Below are positions 15,764 through 25,700 of a stretch of DNA of 32,085 nucleotides, piece after piece (positions within the stretch are counted from its first letter, which is position 1; each line of letters opens with the position of its first letter). Made by a program: the position numbers and the translations under genes. The stretch lies in assembly GCA_947625815.1 (NCBI GenBank), contig CANQPU010000020.1, positions 1-32,085 on the forward strand. Reading direction: 5' to 3'. This DNA comes from an uncultured Oscillospiraceae bacterium (GTDB lineage Bacteria; Bacillota; Clostridia; Oscillospirales; Oscillospiraceae). Under the pieces are notes generated by a model, which was given only the letters and a program-made list of their open reading frames with translations, did no database searches and was not told where the DNA came from.

Positions 15764-18334
15764 ATGAAAAAAAGGGGCGGTTGGAAATCGTGGAATATCT
15801 ACGCGACCCTGCTGGTGACCGTGGTCATCGTCGCCCTCTTTGTGGCGGCGTTTCTGGAGATCAACGCGTCCATCAAGGAGCGGGCCATCGGGAGGATGGA
15901 GGAGGGCGTCAACACCGTCATTCAGGAGGTCACGTCCAAATTTGAGCGGGACAGCCGGGTGCTCAACGCCACGGCGGACATCATCTCCACGGTCAACAAT
16001 TTTGACGTTGAGAACACCATCGAGATGATGAAGACGGTGTCGCCGCTTTTAGAGACCATGCTGATACGCCTTTTGCTGCCTGACGACCGTATCCTGGTGG
16101 TCAGCACCGAGAGCTCGGACACCGCGCGGCTGGACGCCCTCTCCTTTGAGAAGGAGGCCGCCCTGGGGGAGCACGTCTCGGACCGGGTGTACAGCTCCTC
16201 CAACAGTATGCCCGTCCTTCGCCACTTTGTCCCCGTCATGCAGGACGGGGAGATCGCGGCGCTCCTTTACGGGATCACCCTTTTGGAGGACCTGCCCAAG
16301 ACCCTCAATATCGAGAACATCTATAATGCCAGCGCCAGCGTCTACATCGTGGACACCAAGACCGGCGACTTCCTCCTGGATACCTACCACAATGAGCTGG
16401 GGAACATCCGGGACTTCGAGGCCCGGGAGACCAACGGCGAGACCACCTGGGAGGAGTACACCGACAACCTCCTCTCCCTGAAGACCGGCTATGTGGTGTT
16501 CAAGACCCACAAGACGGGGGGCTGGGAGTATCTCTACTACGCTCCCGCCGGGATCAACGAGTGGGCCATCGCCGTCTCCGTGCCGGAGCGGGAGGCGTTT
16601 TCCAGCGTCTACGCGGTGCGGAAGATCTTCATGGTCATCGGCGTCATCATGATCGTGGCTCTGGCGGCGTACTATGTGTTCATCTATTACAGGGCCCGCC
16701 GCGCCATCGACGAGATCGTGGAGCGGGCGGTCTTGGAGGAGAAGCTCAAAAAGGCCGAGGCCGCCGAGCGGGCCAAGAGCACCTTCCTCTCCAACATGTC
16801 CCACGACATCCGAACGCCCATGAACGCCATCATCGGCTTTACCGTGCTGGCGGACGCCAATATCGACAACAAGCCCCGGGTGCAGGAGTATTTGTCGAAG
16901 ATCCTGTCCTCCAGCAACCACCTGTTGAGCCTTATCAACGACGTGCTGGACATGAGCCGGATCGAGTCCGGGAAGCTCAACATCGACGAGAAGCCCTGCT
17001 CCATCTCCGACATCTTCCGGGATATGCGGAACATCATCCAGACCCAGATGCAGTCCAAGCAGCTCAACTTCTTCATGGACACCATGGATGTGGTGGACGA
17101 GAAGATCTACTGCGACAAGCTGCATATCAATCAGGTGCTTCTGAATCTCCTTTCCAACGCCATCAAGTTCACGCCTCCCGGGGGCTCCGTGTCCCTGACC
17201 GTCCAGCAAAAGCCGGGAGCGCCCAGGGGTTACGGCAGCTACGAGATCCGGGTCAAGGACACCGGCATCGGCATGGACGAGGAGTTCGTCCAGCACATCT
17301 TCGAGCCCTTTGAGCGGGAGCGCAACACCACCGTCAGCGGCATCCAGGGCACGGGCCTTGGAATGGCCATCACCAAGAACATCGTGGACACCATGGGCGG
17401 CAGTATCTCCGTCAACACCGAGCGGGGGAAGGGCACGGAGTTCATCATCAACTTCACCTTCCGGCTCCAGAACGACGTGGAGGAGAGCCTCCACATCAAG
17501 GAGCTCATGGGCGTCCGGGGCCTGGTGGTGGACGACAACTTCACCACCTGCGACAGCGTCACCAAGATGCTGACCCAGATCGGTATGCGGGCCGAGTGGT
17601 CCATGCACGGCCAGGAGGCGGTGCTCCGGGCCCGTCAGGCCGTGGAGATGGGCGACGCGTTTTACGCCTACATCATCGACTGGGCCCTCCCGGACTTGAG
17701 CGGCCTTGAGGTGGTGCGCCAGATCCGCTCCCTGGCCGGGGACACCGTGCCCATCATCATCCTCACCGCCTACGACTGGACGACCATTGAGGACGACGCC
17801 AGGATGGCGGGCGTCACCGCCTTTTGCAATAAGCCCCTGTTCCTCTCGGAGCTGAGGGACACGCTGATGACCGCCCTTGGAAAGACGGACCTCCCCGACA
17901 TCAAGCGCCAGGTGGTCGATCCCCTGGAGGACATCCGGGGCTCCCGGCTCCTTTTGGTGGAGGACAACGAGCTCAACCGGGAGATCGCCCAGGAGCTTTT
18001 GGAGGAAAACGGCTTCAAGGTGGAGACCGCCTGCGACGGCAGCGTGGCGGTGGATATGGTCCGGGCCTCCGCCCCGGGGTACTACTCTCTGGTGCTGATG
18101 GACGTGCAGATGCCGGTGATGGACGGCTACGAGGCGTCTAGGGCCATAAGGGCCCTGGAAAACCCGGAGCTGGCCGCCGTGCCCATCATCGCCATGACCG
18201 CCAACGCCTTCAGCGAGGACCGGCAGAAGGCCCTGGACAGCGGCATGAACGCCCATGTGGCAAAGCCCATCAATTTGGACAACCTCATCCAGACCATGGT
18301 CAAATATCTGGAGAAGAAGAAAACAGATGACTGA
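15764..18334 (+). CDS. Transmembrane hybrid histidine kinase with two receiver domains
   Basis: An 856-residue sensor kinase. Membrane helices at about 12-32 and 287-309 enclose an extracellular domain of about 250 residues, of a size that fits a double-Cache sensor. A HisKA helix carries SHDIRTPMNAI, with His347. The HATPase domain has the N box NLLSNAIKF (about 460), DTGIGM and GTGLGMAI (about 529). Two receivers follow: Asp639 in IIDWALPDLSG and Asp780 in LMDVQMPVMDGYEASR. There is no fused HPt, so phosphate should leave through the separate HPt gene just upstream. The next kinase overlaps or abuts this gene. Confidence 0.93.
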   Translation: MKKRGGWKSWNIYATLLVTVVIVALFVAAFLEINASIKERAIGRMEEGVNTVIQEVTSKFERDSRVLNATADIISTVNNFDVENTIEMMKTVSPLLETMLIRLLLPDDRILVVSTESSDTARLDALSFEKEAALGEHVSDRVYSSSNSMPVLRHFVPVMQDGEIAALLYGITLLEDLPKTLNIENIYNASASVYIVDTKTGDFLLDTYHNELGNIRDFEARETNGETTWEEYTDNLLSLKTGYVVFKTHKTGGWEYLYYAPAGINEWAIAVSVPEREAFSSVYAVRKIFMVIGVIMIVALAAYYVFIYYRARRAIDEIVERAVLEEKLKKAEAAERAKSTFLSNMSHDIRTPMNAIIGFTVLADANIDNKPRVQEYLSKILSSSNHLLSLINDVLDMSRIESGKLNIDEKPCSISDIFRDMRNIIQTQMQSKQLNFFMDTMDVVDEKIYCDKLHINQVLLNLLSNAIKFTPPGGSVSLTVQQKPGAPRGYGSYEIRVKDTGIGMDEEFVQHIFEPFERERNTTVSGIQGTGLGMAITKNIVDTMGGSISVNTERGKGTEFIINFTFRLQNDVEESLHIKELMGVRGLVVDDNFTTCDSVTKMLTQIGMRAEWSMHGQEAVLRARQAVEMGDAFYAYIIDWALPDLSGLEVVRQIRSLAGDTVPIIILTAYDWTTIEDDARMAGVTAFCNKPLFLSELRDTLMTALGKTDLPDIKRQVVDPLEDIRGSRLLLVEDNELNREIAQELLEENGFKVETACDGSVAVDMVRASAPGYYSLVLMDVQMPVMDGYEASRAIRALENPELAAVPIIAMTANAFSEDRQKALDSGMNAHVAKPINLDNLIQTMVKYLEKKKTDD

Positions 18335-18356
18335 CAGCCGAAAGGAGAACGCGGAC

Positions 18357-21278
18357 GTGAAGAAAAAAAGCAAATGGTTCCTGCCTTCACTGCTCATGGC
18401 CGCCGTCTGCGCCATGGCGCTCCTTATTGGCGTGTGGTACTTCCGGTACATATCCGATCAGATCTACGAGGACAGTACCGGCCACCTGCAGGAGATCTAC
18501 GGCCAGGTCAACCGCACCTTCGGAAGCTTTATGGAGCGCAACTGGGGGCTTCTGGAGAGCTGGGGCGACGCCCTCCCCAACGGCACCGGCGGGGACGACA
18601 GCTATATCCCAAATCTCGTGGCCGAGGAGAAGGAGCGCTGGAATTTCAGTAAATTCCTGTTCCTCTCCGCGGACGAGCGGTATATGACCCCGGACGGGGA
18701 GGAGCGCAAGGTGGACCTGGGGGACGCCTGGGTCAGCCTCACCCGGGACGGGGAGCCCATTATGGCGGGGGAATTCACCTCTTCCGGCCAGGCGGTGACG
18801 GTTTTTGCCGTGCCCACCAAGCCCGGGGAGTACCGGGGCTTTCCCTATACGGCCATCGCCGTCAGCTACACCAACGAGGACATTCTGAAGTCCCTGAAGG
18901 TCAACGCCTACGAGGACACGGCCGAGAGCTTCGTGGTGTACGGCGACGGGAGCGTGCTTCTCTCCTCCAGAGCCGGAGGCACCGTATTCACCAACTATTT
19001 TACGTATCTGGACGCCGCCTCCGACCTGGACGACAGGGCCATGGAGGAGCTCCGGGAGGATTGGGCCGCCGGCACGGCGGGCCTTGCCCGGTGCGAGATC
19101 AACGGCGAGGACAACTGCATCCTCTACCAGCCGCTGACCTACCGCGGGTATATGCTTTTGAGCGTGGTGCCCCTGGACGCCGTGGGCAAGGGCTTCATGC
19201 AGGTGCAGAAGATCACCGTCCTCTTCCTGGGGGCCGTGTTCCTCCTGGTGAGCTGCGCCATGGGGATGCTCCTCCTCATCCGCGGGTACAAGCAGGCCAG
19301 CCGCAATAAGACGGAGCTTGCCTACCGGGAGCGGATGTTCGACGTCCTCTCCAACAGCGTGGAGGACATCTTCCTCATGCTGGACACGGTCACCTACCGG
19401 GTGAACTACGTCAGCCCCAATATTGAGCGGCTCCTGGGCATCCCGGTGGAGGAGGCCCGGTCCGATATCCGCGTCATGGCCAAGTGCATGGTGGACGACG
19501 ACACCGTCATCCCCGCCGACAAGATCCAGGCGATCCCCTTGAACGGCAGCCTCCACCAGTGGTTCGAGTACCTCCACCAGATCACCGGCGAGCTCCGCTG
19601 GTATCGCACCACGGTGTACCGCATGGAGCTGGAGGGCATGGAGAAGTACATCGTCGTCCTCTCCGACCGCACCCAGGAGCGCCAGATGAACAGGACCCTC
19701 CAGGAGGCCCTGGACACCGCCAAGAGCGCCAACGAGGCCAAGAGCAACTTCTTATCCAACGTCTCCCACGACATTCGCACGCCCATGAACGCCATCATGG
19801 GCTTCTCGACCCTGCTGGAGCGGGACGCCGGCGACCCCGTCAAGGTCCGGGAGTACACCCACAAGATCACCGCCTCCGGCCAGCACCTTTTGAGCCTCAT
19901 CAACGAGGTCCTGGACATGAGCAAGATCGAGAGCGGCAAGACCTCCCTGAACGCCGAGGTCTTCTCCCTCCCGGAGATGCTGGAGGAGCTGAGCATCATC
20001 ATCCTCCCCCAGGCCCGGGCGAAAAAGCAGATCTTCAATATGCGCGTCCACGGCTCGCCGCCGGAGCGGATCATCGGCGACAAGCTGCGGCTCAGCCAGA
20101 TCCTCATAAACCTTCTCTCCAACGCCGTGAAATATACGCCGGAGGAGGGGAAGGTGGACTTCTCCATCAGCGCCCTTTCCGGCTCCGCCCCCCAGTACGC
20201 CAAGCTGCGCTTCACCGTCAAGGACAACGGCATCGGCATGAGCGAGGAATTCCAGAAGCAGATCTTCACCCCCTTCAGCCGTGAGATCAGCTCCGTCACC
20301 AACAAGATCCAGGGCACGGGCCTGGGAATGGCCATCACCAAGAACCTCCTGGACCTCATGGGCGGCATCATTGAGCTGGAGAGCGCCCCCGGAAAGGGGA
20401 GCACCTTCACCGTGGAGCTGTCCTTCGCCCTCCCCGAGGAGGAGAGCGGCGACGACTGGTACAGGCAGAGGACGTGGCGGATCCTGGTGGCCGACGATGA
20501 GCCGGACGTCTCCGAGACCATCCGGGAGATGATGACCGGCACGGGCGTGTATGTGGAGACCGCCTGCGACGGCACCTCCGCCGTGAAGGCCGCCGCCCGG
20601 GCCCACGAGGAAGGCAGCGCCTTCGACATCGTGCTCCTTGACTGGAAGATGCCGGACATGGACGGCGTGGAGACAGCCAAACGGATCCGGGGGAGCGTGG
20701 GCCGCGACATCCCGATCCTGGTGCTGACCTCCTACGACTGGAACGAGATCGAGGACGACGCCAGGAGCATTGGGATCAGCGCCTTCATGCCTAAGCCCTT
20801 CTTCGTCTCCACCTTCTGGAACACCATCAAGCCCATGTTTGAGACGGACAGGACTCCGGAGGAGGACGGCGAGTCGCTGGGGACCATGGATGGCCTTCGG
20901 TTCCTGGCGGCGGAGGACAACGAGCTCAACGCCGAGCTCCTCACCGAGATGCTGGGCATAGAGGGGGCTCTTTGCGAGCTGGCCCTCAACGGGCAGGAGG
21001 CTGTGGAGAAGTTCAGCGCCTCGGAACCCGGCTATTTCGATATGATCCTGATGGACGTGCAGATGCCGGTGATGAACGGCTACGAGGCCACCCGGAAGAT
21101 ACGTTCCCTCCCGCGCCCCGACGCGGCGGCCATCCCCATCGTGGCCATGACCGCCAACACCTTTGCCGAGGACGTCCGGCGGGCGCTGGAGTCCGGCATG
21201 AACGGGCATCTGGGCAAGCCCATTGACATGAACGAGGTCCGCAAGACCGTGGCGCGGCTGACAGGCCGGCGCGAATAA
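18357..21278 (+). CDS. Second transmembrane hybrid histidine kinase, PAS-containing, with two receiver domains
   Basis: Start chosen as GTG at 18357 because AAAGGAG lies nine bases upstream; an in-frame ATG at 18327 overlaps the previous stop but has no good ribosome site. The 973-residue product has membrane helices at about 8-31 and 287-311 with an extracellular sensor between, then a PAS domain (about 321-441). HisKA follows with SHDIRTPMNAI and His471, then HATPase (NLLSNAVKY about 585, DNGIGM, GTGLGMAI about 653). Receivers carry Asp762 (LLDWKMPDMDG) and Asp900 (LMDVQMPVMNGYEATR). It is a paralogue of the kinase before it, with an added PAS. The sensor domains differ, so two signals may enter the same relay. 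Confidence 0.92.
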   Translation: MKKKSKWFLPSLLMAAVCAMALLIGVWYFRYISDQIYEDSTGHLQEIYGQVNRTFGSFMERNWGLLESWGDALPNGTGGDDSYIPNLVAEEKERWNFSKFLFLSADERYMTPDGEERKVDLGDAWVSLTRDGEPIMAGEFTSSGQAVTVFAVPTKPGEYRGFPYTAIAVSYTNEDILKSLKVNAYEDTAESFVVYGDGSVLLSSRAGGTVFTNYFTYLDAASDLDDRAMEELREDWAAGTAGLARCEINGEDNCILYQPLTYRGYMLLSVVPLDAVGKGFMQVQKITVLFLGAVFLLVSCAMGMLLLIRGYKQASRNKTELAYRERMFDVLSNSVEDIFLMLDTVTYRVNYVSPNIERLLGIPVEEARSDIRVMAKCMVDDDTVIPADKIQAIPLNGSLHQWFEYLHQITGELRWYRTTVYRMELEGMEKYIVVLSDRTQERQMNRTLQEALDTAKSANEAKSNFLSNVSHDIRTPMNAIMGFSTLLERDAGDPVKVREYTHKITASGQHLLSLINEVLDMSKIESGKTSLNAEVFSLPEMLEELSIIILPQARAKKQIFNMRVHGSPPERIIGDKLRLSQILINLLSNAVKYTPEEGKVDFSISALSGSAPQYAKLRFTVKDNGIGMSEEFQKQIFTPFSREISSVTNKIQGTGLGMAITKNLLDLMGGIIELESAPGKGSTFTVELSFALPEEESGDDWYRQRTWRILVADDEPDVSETIREMMTGTGVYVETACDGTSAVKAAARAHEEGSAFDIVLLDWKMPDMDGVETAKRIRGSVGRDIPILVLTSYDWNEIEDDARSIGISAFMPKPFFVSTFWNTIKPMFETDRTPEEDGESLGTMDGLRFLAAEDNELNAELLTEMLGIEGALCELALNGQEAVEKFSASEPGYFDMILMDVQMPVMNGYEATRKIRSLPRPDAAAIPIVAMTANTFAEDVRRALESGMNGHLGKPIDMNEVRKTVARLTGRRE

Positions 21279-21300
21279 AAGAAACATGGGAGCTGATTTC

Positions 21301-22545
21301 ATGAAAAAGGCCATCACGGTCCTCCTGGCGGCGTGCCTTCTCCTGACGGCGCTGGCTTCCTGCCAAAAGGCGGAGGAGGAGAGCTATGACCTTACCATCG
21401 TGGGAAAGTCCGTGGATATGGACAACATATACATGACCCGGATATTTGACCTTTTTGAGGAGAAGACCGGGAAGAAGATCAAGCTCATCACCTTTGAGGA
21501 CTCGGCTTTTGAGGACTCCTCGGCGAAGCTCTTTGAAAAAGGGGAGGTGCCGGACATCTTCGTCCACTTCCACAACGCGGACCTTGACCGCTTCAACGTG
21601 GAGGAGAACTTCCTCTACCTCAACGATCAGGAGTGGGTGGAGGACCTGACGGACGGGGCCCTGGCGTACAGCGTTGACCGGGACGGGAACCTGCTGGGCC
21701 TCCCCTTTTGGGAGAGCTCCGTCTCCGGCTGCTACTACAACAAGAAGATCCTGGACAAATACGGCCTCCGTCCGGCCTCCAATCAGTCGGAATTCAACCT
21801 CCTGTGCGAGATTTTGGAGGAGTCCGGCTGTACCCCCATCTGCTGGCCGGCCAACGGGTGCGCCTGGATGCTCCAGTTCGCCCTGGACCCGGTTTTCGCC
21901 GACGACCCGGACCTTCTGGAGAAGCTCAACGCCGGCCAGATCCGCTACGCCGACATCCCCGAGGTCACAGACGCGGTGCGGTGGATCTATGAAGCCGCCC
22001 AAAAGGGCTGGTTCGGCGACGCCTATCTGGAGACGGGCTGGGACGGGATAAGCCCCGCTTTAAGCTCCGGCGACGCGGTGATGACCTTCATCTGGGACAC
22101 CTGGTTCGACACGGACTTCAAGGACGGCAAATACTCCGCCGGGGACTTCGCCCTGATGCCCGCCTTCCTCAACACCGCCAGGGACGGGACCTACGAGGGC
22201 GGGAACCTCAATCTGATGATGGTCAACAAGAACAGCCCCAACTGCCAGACGGCCCTGGAGTTCCTGAGCTTCTGCGCCGACCCGGAAAACTACAACATCG
22301 CCTTCGCGGGCATCTCCACGGTCAGCGTTTTCAAGGGGCAGACCACCAACATCCAGTCGAAGATGGTGACGGACGCCGCGGACTCCATCGCCCGGTACGG
22401 GCGCGTCTCCACCGCCTCCACCAGGATCGTGGGCTACAACGGCGACGCCGTGGCCAACGCCATCTACGCCCTTTTGAGCGGCCGGGTGGACGTGGCCGGC
22501 TGTGTTGAGCAGCTGGACCGGGACAGGCTGGCCAACGCCGGCTGA
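21301..22545 (+). CDS. Extracellular solute-binding lipoprotein (family 1)
   Basis: A 414-residue lipoprotein. The start is ATG at 21301; an in-frame ATG at 21286 has a poorer context. The signal peptide ends in lipobox LASC, with Cys21 lipidated. The mature part has the two-lobe binding-protein pattern: DLTIVGKSVDMDNIYM, EEKTGKKIKLITFED, GEVPDIFVHFHNADLDRF, then GLPFWESSVSGCYYNKKILDKYGL. The family binds sugars or similar solutes for ABC importers, but no permease or ATPase is next to it. It closes the signalling block directly behind two kinases, so a sensory partner role for a kinase extracellular domain is likely. The ligand cannot be named from sequence. Confidence 0.88.
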   Translation: MKKAITVLLAACLLLTALASCQKAEEESYDLTIVGKSVDMDNIYMTRIFDLFEEKTGKKIKLITFEDSAFEDSSAKLFEKGEVPDIFVHFHNADLDRFNVEENFLYLNDQEWVEDLTDGALAYSVDRDGNLLGLPFWESSVSGCYYNKKILDKYGLRPASNQSEFNLLCEILEESGCTPICWPANGCAWMLQFALDPVFADDPDLLEKLNAGQIRYADIPEVTDAVRWIYEAAQKGWFGDAYLETGWDGISPALSSGDAVMTFIWDTWFDTDFKDGKYSAGDFALMPAFLNTARDGTYEGGNLNLMMVNKNSPNCQTALEFLSFCADPENYNIAFAGISTVSVFKGQTTNIQSKMVTDAADSIARYGRVSTASTRIVGYNGDAVANAIYALLSGRVDVAGCVEQLDRDRLANAG

Positions 22546-22569
22546 CAGAATGACATAAAATCCCGCGGG

Positions 22570-22590
22570 AAAAAGGCGGCTGCCTTTTTT
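22570..22590 (+). terminator. Intrinsic terminator at the end of the pilus/signalling block
   Basis: AAAAAGGC (22570-22577) pairs with GCCTTTTT (22582-22589) around a four-base loop, with a T run at 22585-22590. It lies 25 bases after the binding-protein stop. A CCCGCGGG palindrome sits just upstream (22562-22569). Confidence 0.65.
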
Positions 22591-22636
22591 ATGCGCGCAG
22601 ATTCCCTGGCCAACAAAAAAGCGGTCGGCGCGGGGA

Positions 22637-22665
22637 TTGTCGAGACGGCAAAAATGGTGTATAAT
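22637..22665 (+). promoter_or_regulatory. Sigma-A-type promoter for the giant surface protein
   Basis: A -35 TTGTCG (22637-22642) and a perfect -10 TATAAT (22660-22665) are separated by 17 bases. It lies between a terminator and the ATG at 22731, giving a leader of about 60 bases. Confidence 0.7.
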
Positions 22666-22730
22666 ATCCATGATTTTACGCGAACCCGTGGAATTTGACG
22701 GGGAAGGCGTCACAGTGGGAGGGCTCCGGT

Positions 22731-25700
22731 ATGAAAAAGACCCGTGGAAGGATTTTGGGCGCGCTGGCGGCGCTCCTTTTGGCGGTGCAGATGACACTGC
22801 CGCAGGGGGCTCTCGGCGTCTCCTACGCCTCGGCCGCCGGGAATAACGGGATCATGCCCATCGCGGCCACGTCCACGGCGACAGCCGTGTCCTCCTCGGA
22901 GCTTAGCGAGTTCAACCAGTATTGGCAGCTGGGCGGGAGTGTGGTCATCCATGAGACAGTGGCGAGCAGCGGAGGGCTGGGCTCCGAGGTGTCGTCGCTG
23001 CCGCTGTATATCAACGACAGCAGGTCCTACCGTACGCCCCTGGAAAACCCCATTAAAGGCAATTACGGCATACAGAACAAGACGACTGGCCTGTACTGGC
23101 TGGCGTATCAGTACAGCCGGCAGGACAGCAATCCCCATGTGTGCTCCAGCAACGGCACGAACAACCACCTGTCCATGGACTATTATCAGGGCTTCAAAAA
23201 CGGCGACCACGTCACCATGTCCTACGCCACGCTGGGCGGGAACCTCTACAAGGACGAGTATGGGCGTATCTTTTTCAAGGTCTACTGTTACATGGCCGCC
23301 GGCGGCTTCCCGATCGAGCTCTACCGGGCGTACTTCACGAAGACCGATCTGCAGCTTATTTACCTGGACAGCGTGGGTACTTATCCCGATAATACGAATT
23401 ATATCCACGCCAAAAACCCCTCGGTGAATTCCTCTGCGGAGGCGCTGGTAAACTATTATTTGAATCAGGTGATTTCCCTGCCCTACAACGGCTCTACGCA
23501 GAACCACCCGATTTACACGACGTTGTTAACGGCGGGGAGCTCCCTCAAATTGTCGGGCAGCTGCAGCGGCAAAGACGTGGGACAATATCCGTTTTTTGTC
23601 AGCCCAAACACCGGGTACACCTGGAGCGACGGCACGACCACGCAAAAACTCATGATTCTGTCCATCACCAAGGCCGACCCCACGGGGTCGCTCCCGGAGC
23701 TGACCGTCAGCCCGCAAAGCCAGGCCCCCTACGGCCTCACCGGAGGCGGGGCGCTGACGCCCACGTCGGGCGTTACCTACACCTCCTCCGACACGGACGT
23801 AGGGACCTTTGAGGGCAGCGTCTTCCAGGCCGGGCGGAAGCTGGGGAAGACCACCGTCACCGCCACCTTCCCGGGGGACAAGAACCTGAACGCCGGGAGC
23901 TGGACAGGCACCGTCACCGTGGCGCTGACGGGCGGCATCTATCTGGAGGACGGGAGGGGCGGCATGACCGTCTACCCCACCCTTCAGGAGGCGTATGACG
24001 CCCTCCCGGGCGGCGGAGGGACGATACACGTCCTCGGCAACGCCACTGTCGATTCGGGACTTACCACCGTCTCCGGGAAGGACGTGACGGTCGTGGGAGA
24101 AGCCGGCGGAGACAAAGGCGACGTGGCGCCCACCCTGAACAGGACCGGGGACTTCTCCACCTTCACGGTGACGGACGGCGCCGGGCTGACACTGAGAAAC
24201 ATCACCGTCACCGCCGGCTCCGGCGCGGCCGATAACGGCGGCGCCATATACGTGCGGGGCGGCTCCCTGACCCTGGAAGACGGCGTTGTTCTGACGGGCA
24301 ACAAGGCCGCCGGAAAGGGCGGCGCGGTGTACGTGGCGGCGGGCGCCGAGAGCGTCACGCTGGGCGATATCACGCTGAATAATAACTCCGCCGGCTTCGG
24401 CAACGGCATTTACATAGAGGACGGCGCGACGGTCACGGTCTCGGGCAAAGTCAGCGGCATGGGCGACGGCATCGCCATCGGGTATGACGCCGGCAATGCC
24501 GGAAACGACAACCGGGGCACCGTGGACGTGACGGGCGCGCTGGACGCCAAGCTGACGGTGGAGTTTGAAAACCCGGCTGAGCAGCTGAGCGGGACGGCCG
24601 GCACTCTTTACGTGGTGAGCAGCGGCGCGGTCGATTCAGCGGATCTAAAGGCAAATCTGCTGGTCCGCAATCCGGGCTTCACCTTTGGTCAGAAAACGGA
24701 CGGTCTTTCCCTGACGGATGCGACTACGATCGTGGCGGCGCTTCAAGTGGACGGGGAATGGAAAGACTACACCGACCCGCAGAAGGCGATAGACGACATC
24801 GACATATCGGATGATGGCATTGTGTATTTTGCCGTCTACGAAAATGACGGGAATAAAGAGCTCAATACAACAGAGGTCCTGCTTTATGAGACGCTCAGGA
24901 TCCCGGCGGGCAAGCATATAATTTTCTCCGGCGTAAGAAAGCACGTTCCAAACGACCCTGAGCCTACCCCTGATTATACCGCCGGCGTCACCGTCACCCT
25001 CAAGCGCGCCGACGGGAACACGGAGGCGCTGGTATATGTGCCCGCCGGGGCGGAGCTGACGCTGGGAAGCGTCACCCTGGACGGCGGCGCCGTGTGGGAC
25101 GGCGGCATCAGCATATCCGACGACACCTTCGGCGGCGCGGGCACGGTCGTGACCAACAACTCCGGCATCACCGCCCATGCCCCGGTCATCGTCAATGCCG
25201 GGAAGCTGACCATCGGGGCCGGCGCGACCATACAGAATAACGACAACAACTACGCCGAGCCTGGGGTCGGCTTCGGCTCCCAGAATTACGGAGGCGGCGT
25301 GCGCAACGAGGGCGGCGGCGTCCTCACTATGACCGGCGGCATGATCCAAAACTGCTACGCCCGTGAGGGCGGCGCCATCATGAACGTGTGCAAGCCCGTA
25401 AACGGCTCCTACGCCGGGAAGAGCCCCTCCGTCACCGTCTCCGGCGGCGTTATCACCGGCTGTATGTCCCAGCAGAAGGGCGCGGCCATCCAGACCATCT
25501 ACGGCGGCGCCGTCACCGTCGTCGAAGCCGGCGCTTCGATCACCGGCAACAGCTCTCTCAACGATTTGGGCGTGCTCTCCGTGGAGGAGGGCGGGACGCT
25601 CCGGATCGAGGGCGGCGAGGTCGCGGCGGACAGCGGAAAAAATGCGGTCTACTTATATAACCAATACAGCGCCGAGGATTATGCCAGCGCGGCGACCAGG

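Noticed and set aside
16049-18451. 800-residue minus-strand open frame opposite the first hybrid kinase
   Set aside because: Antisense shadow; the plus strand encodes an intact kinase.
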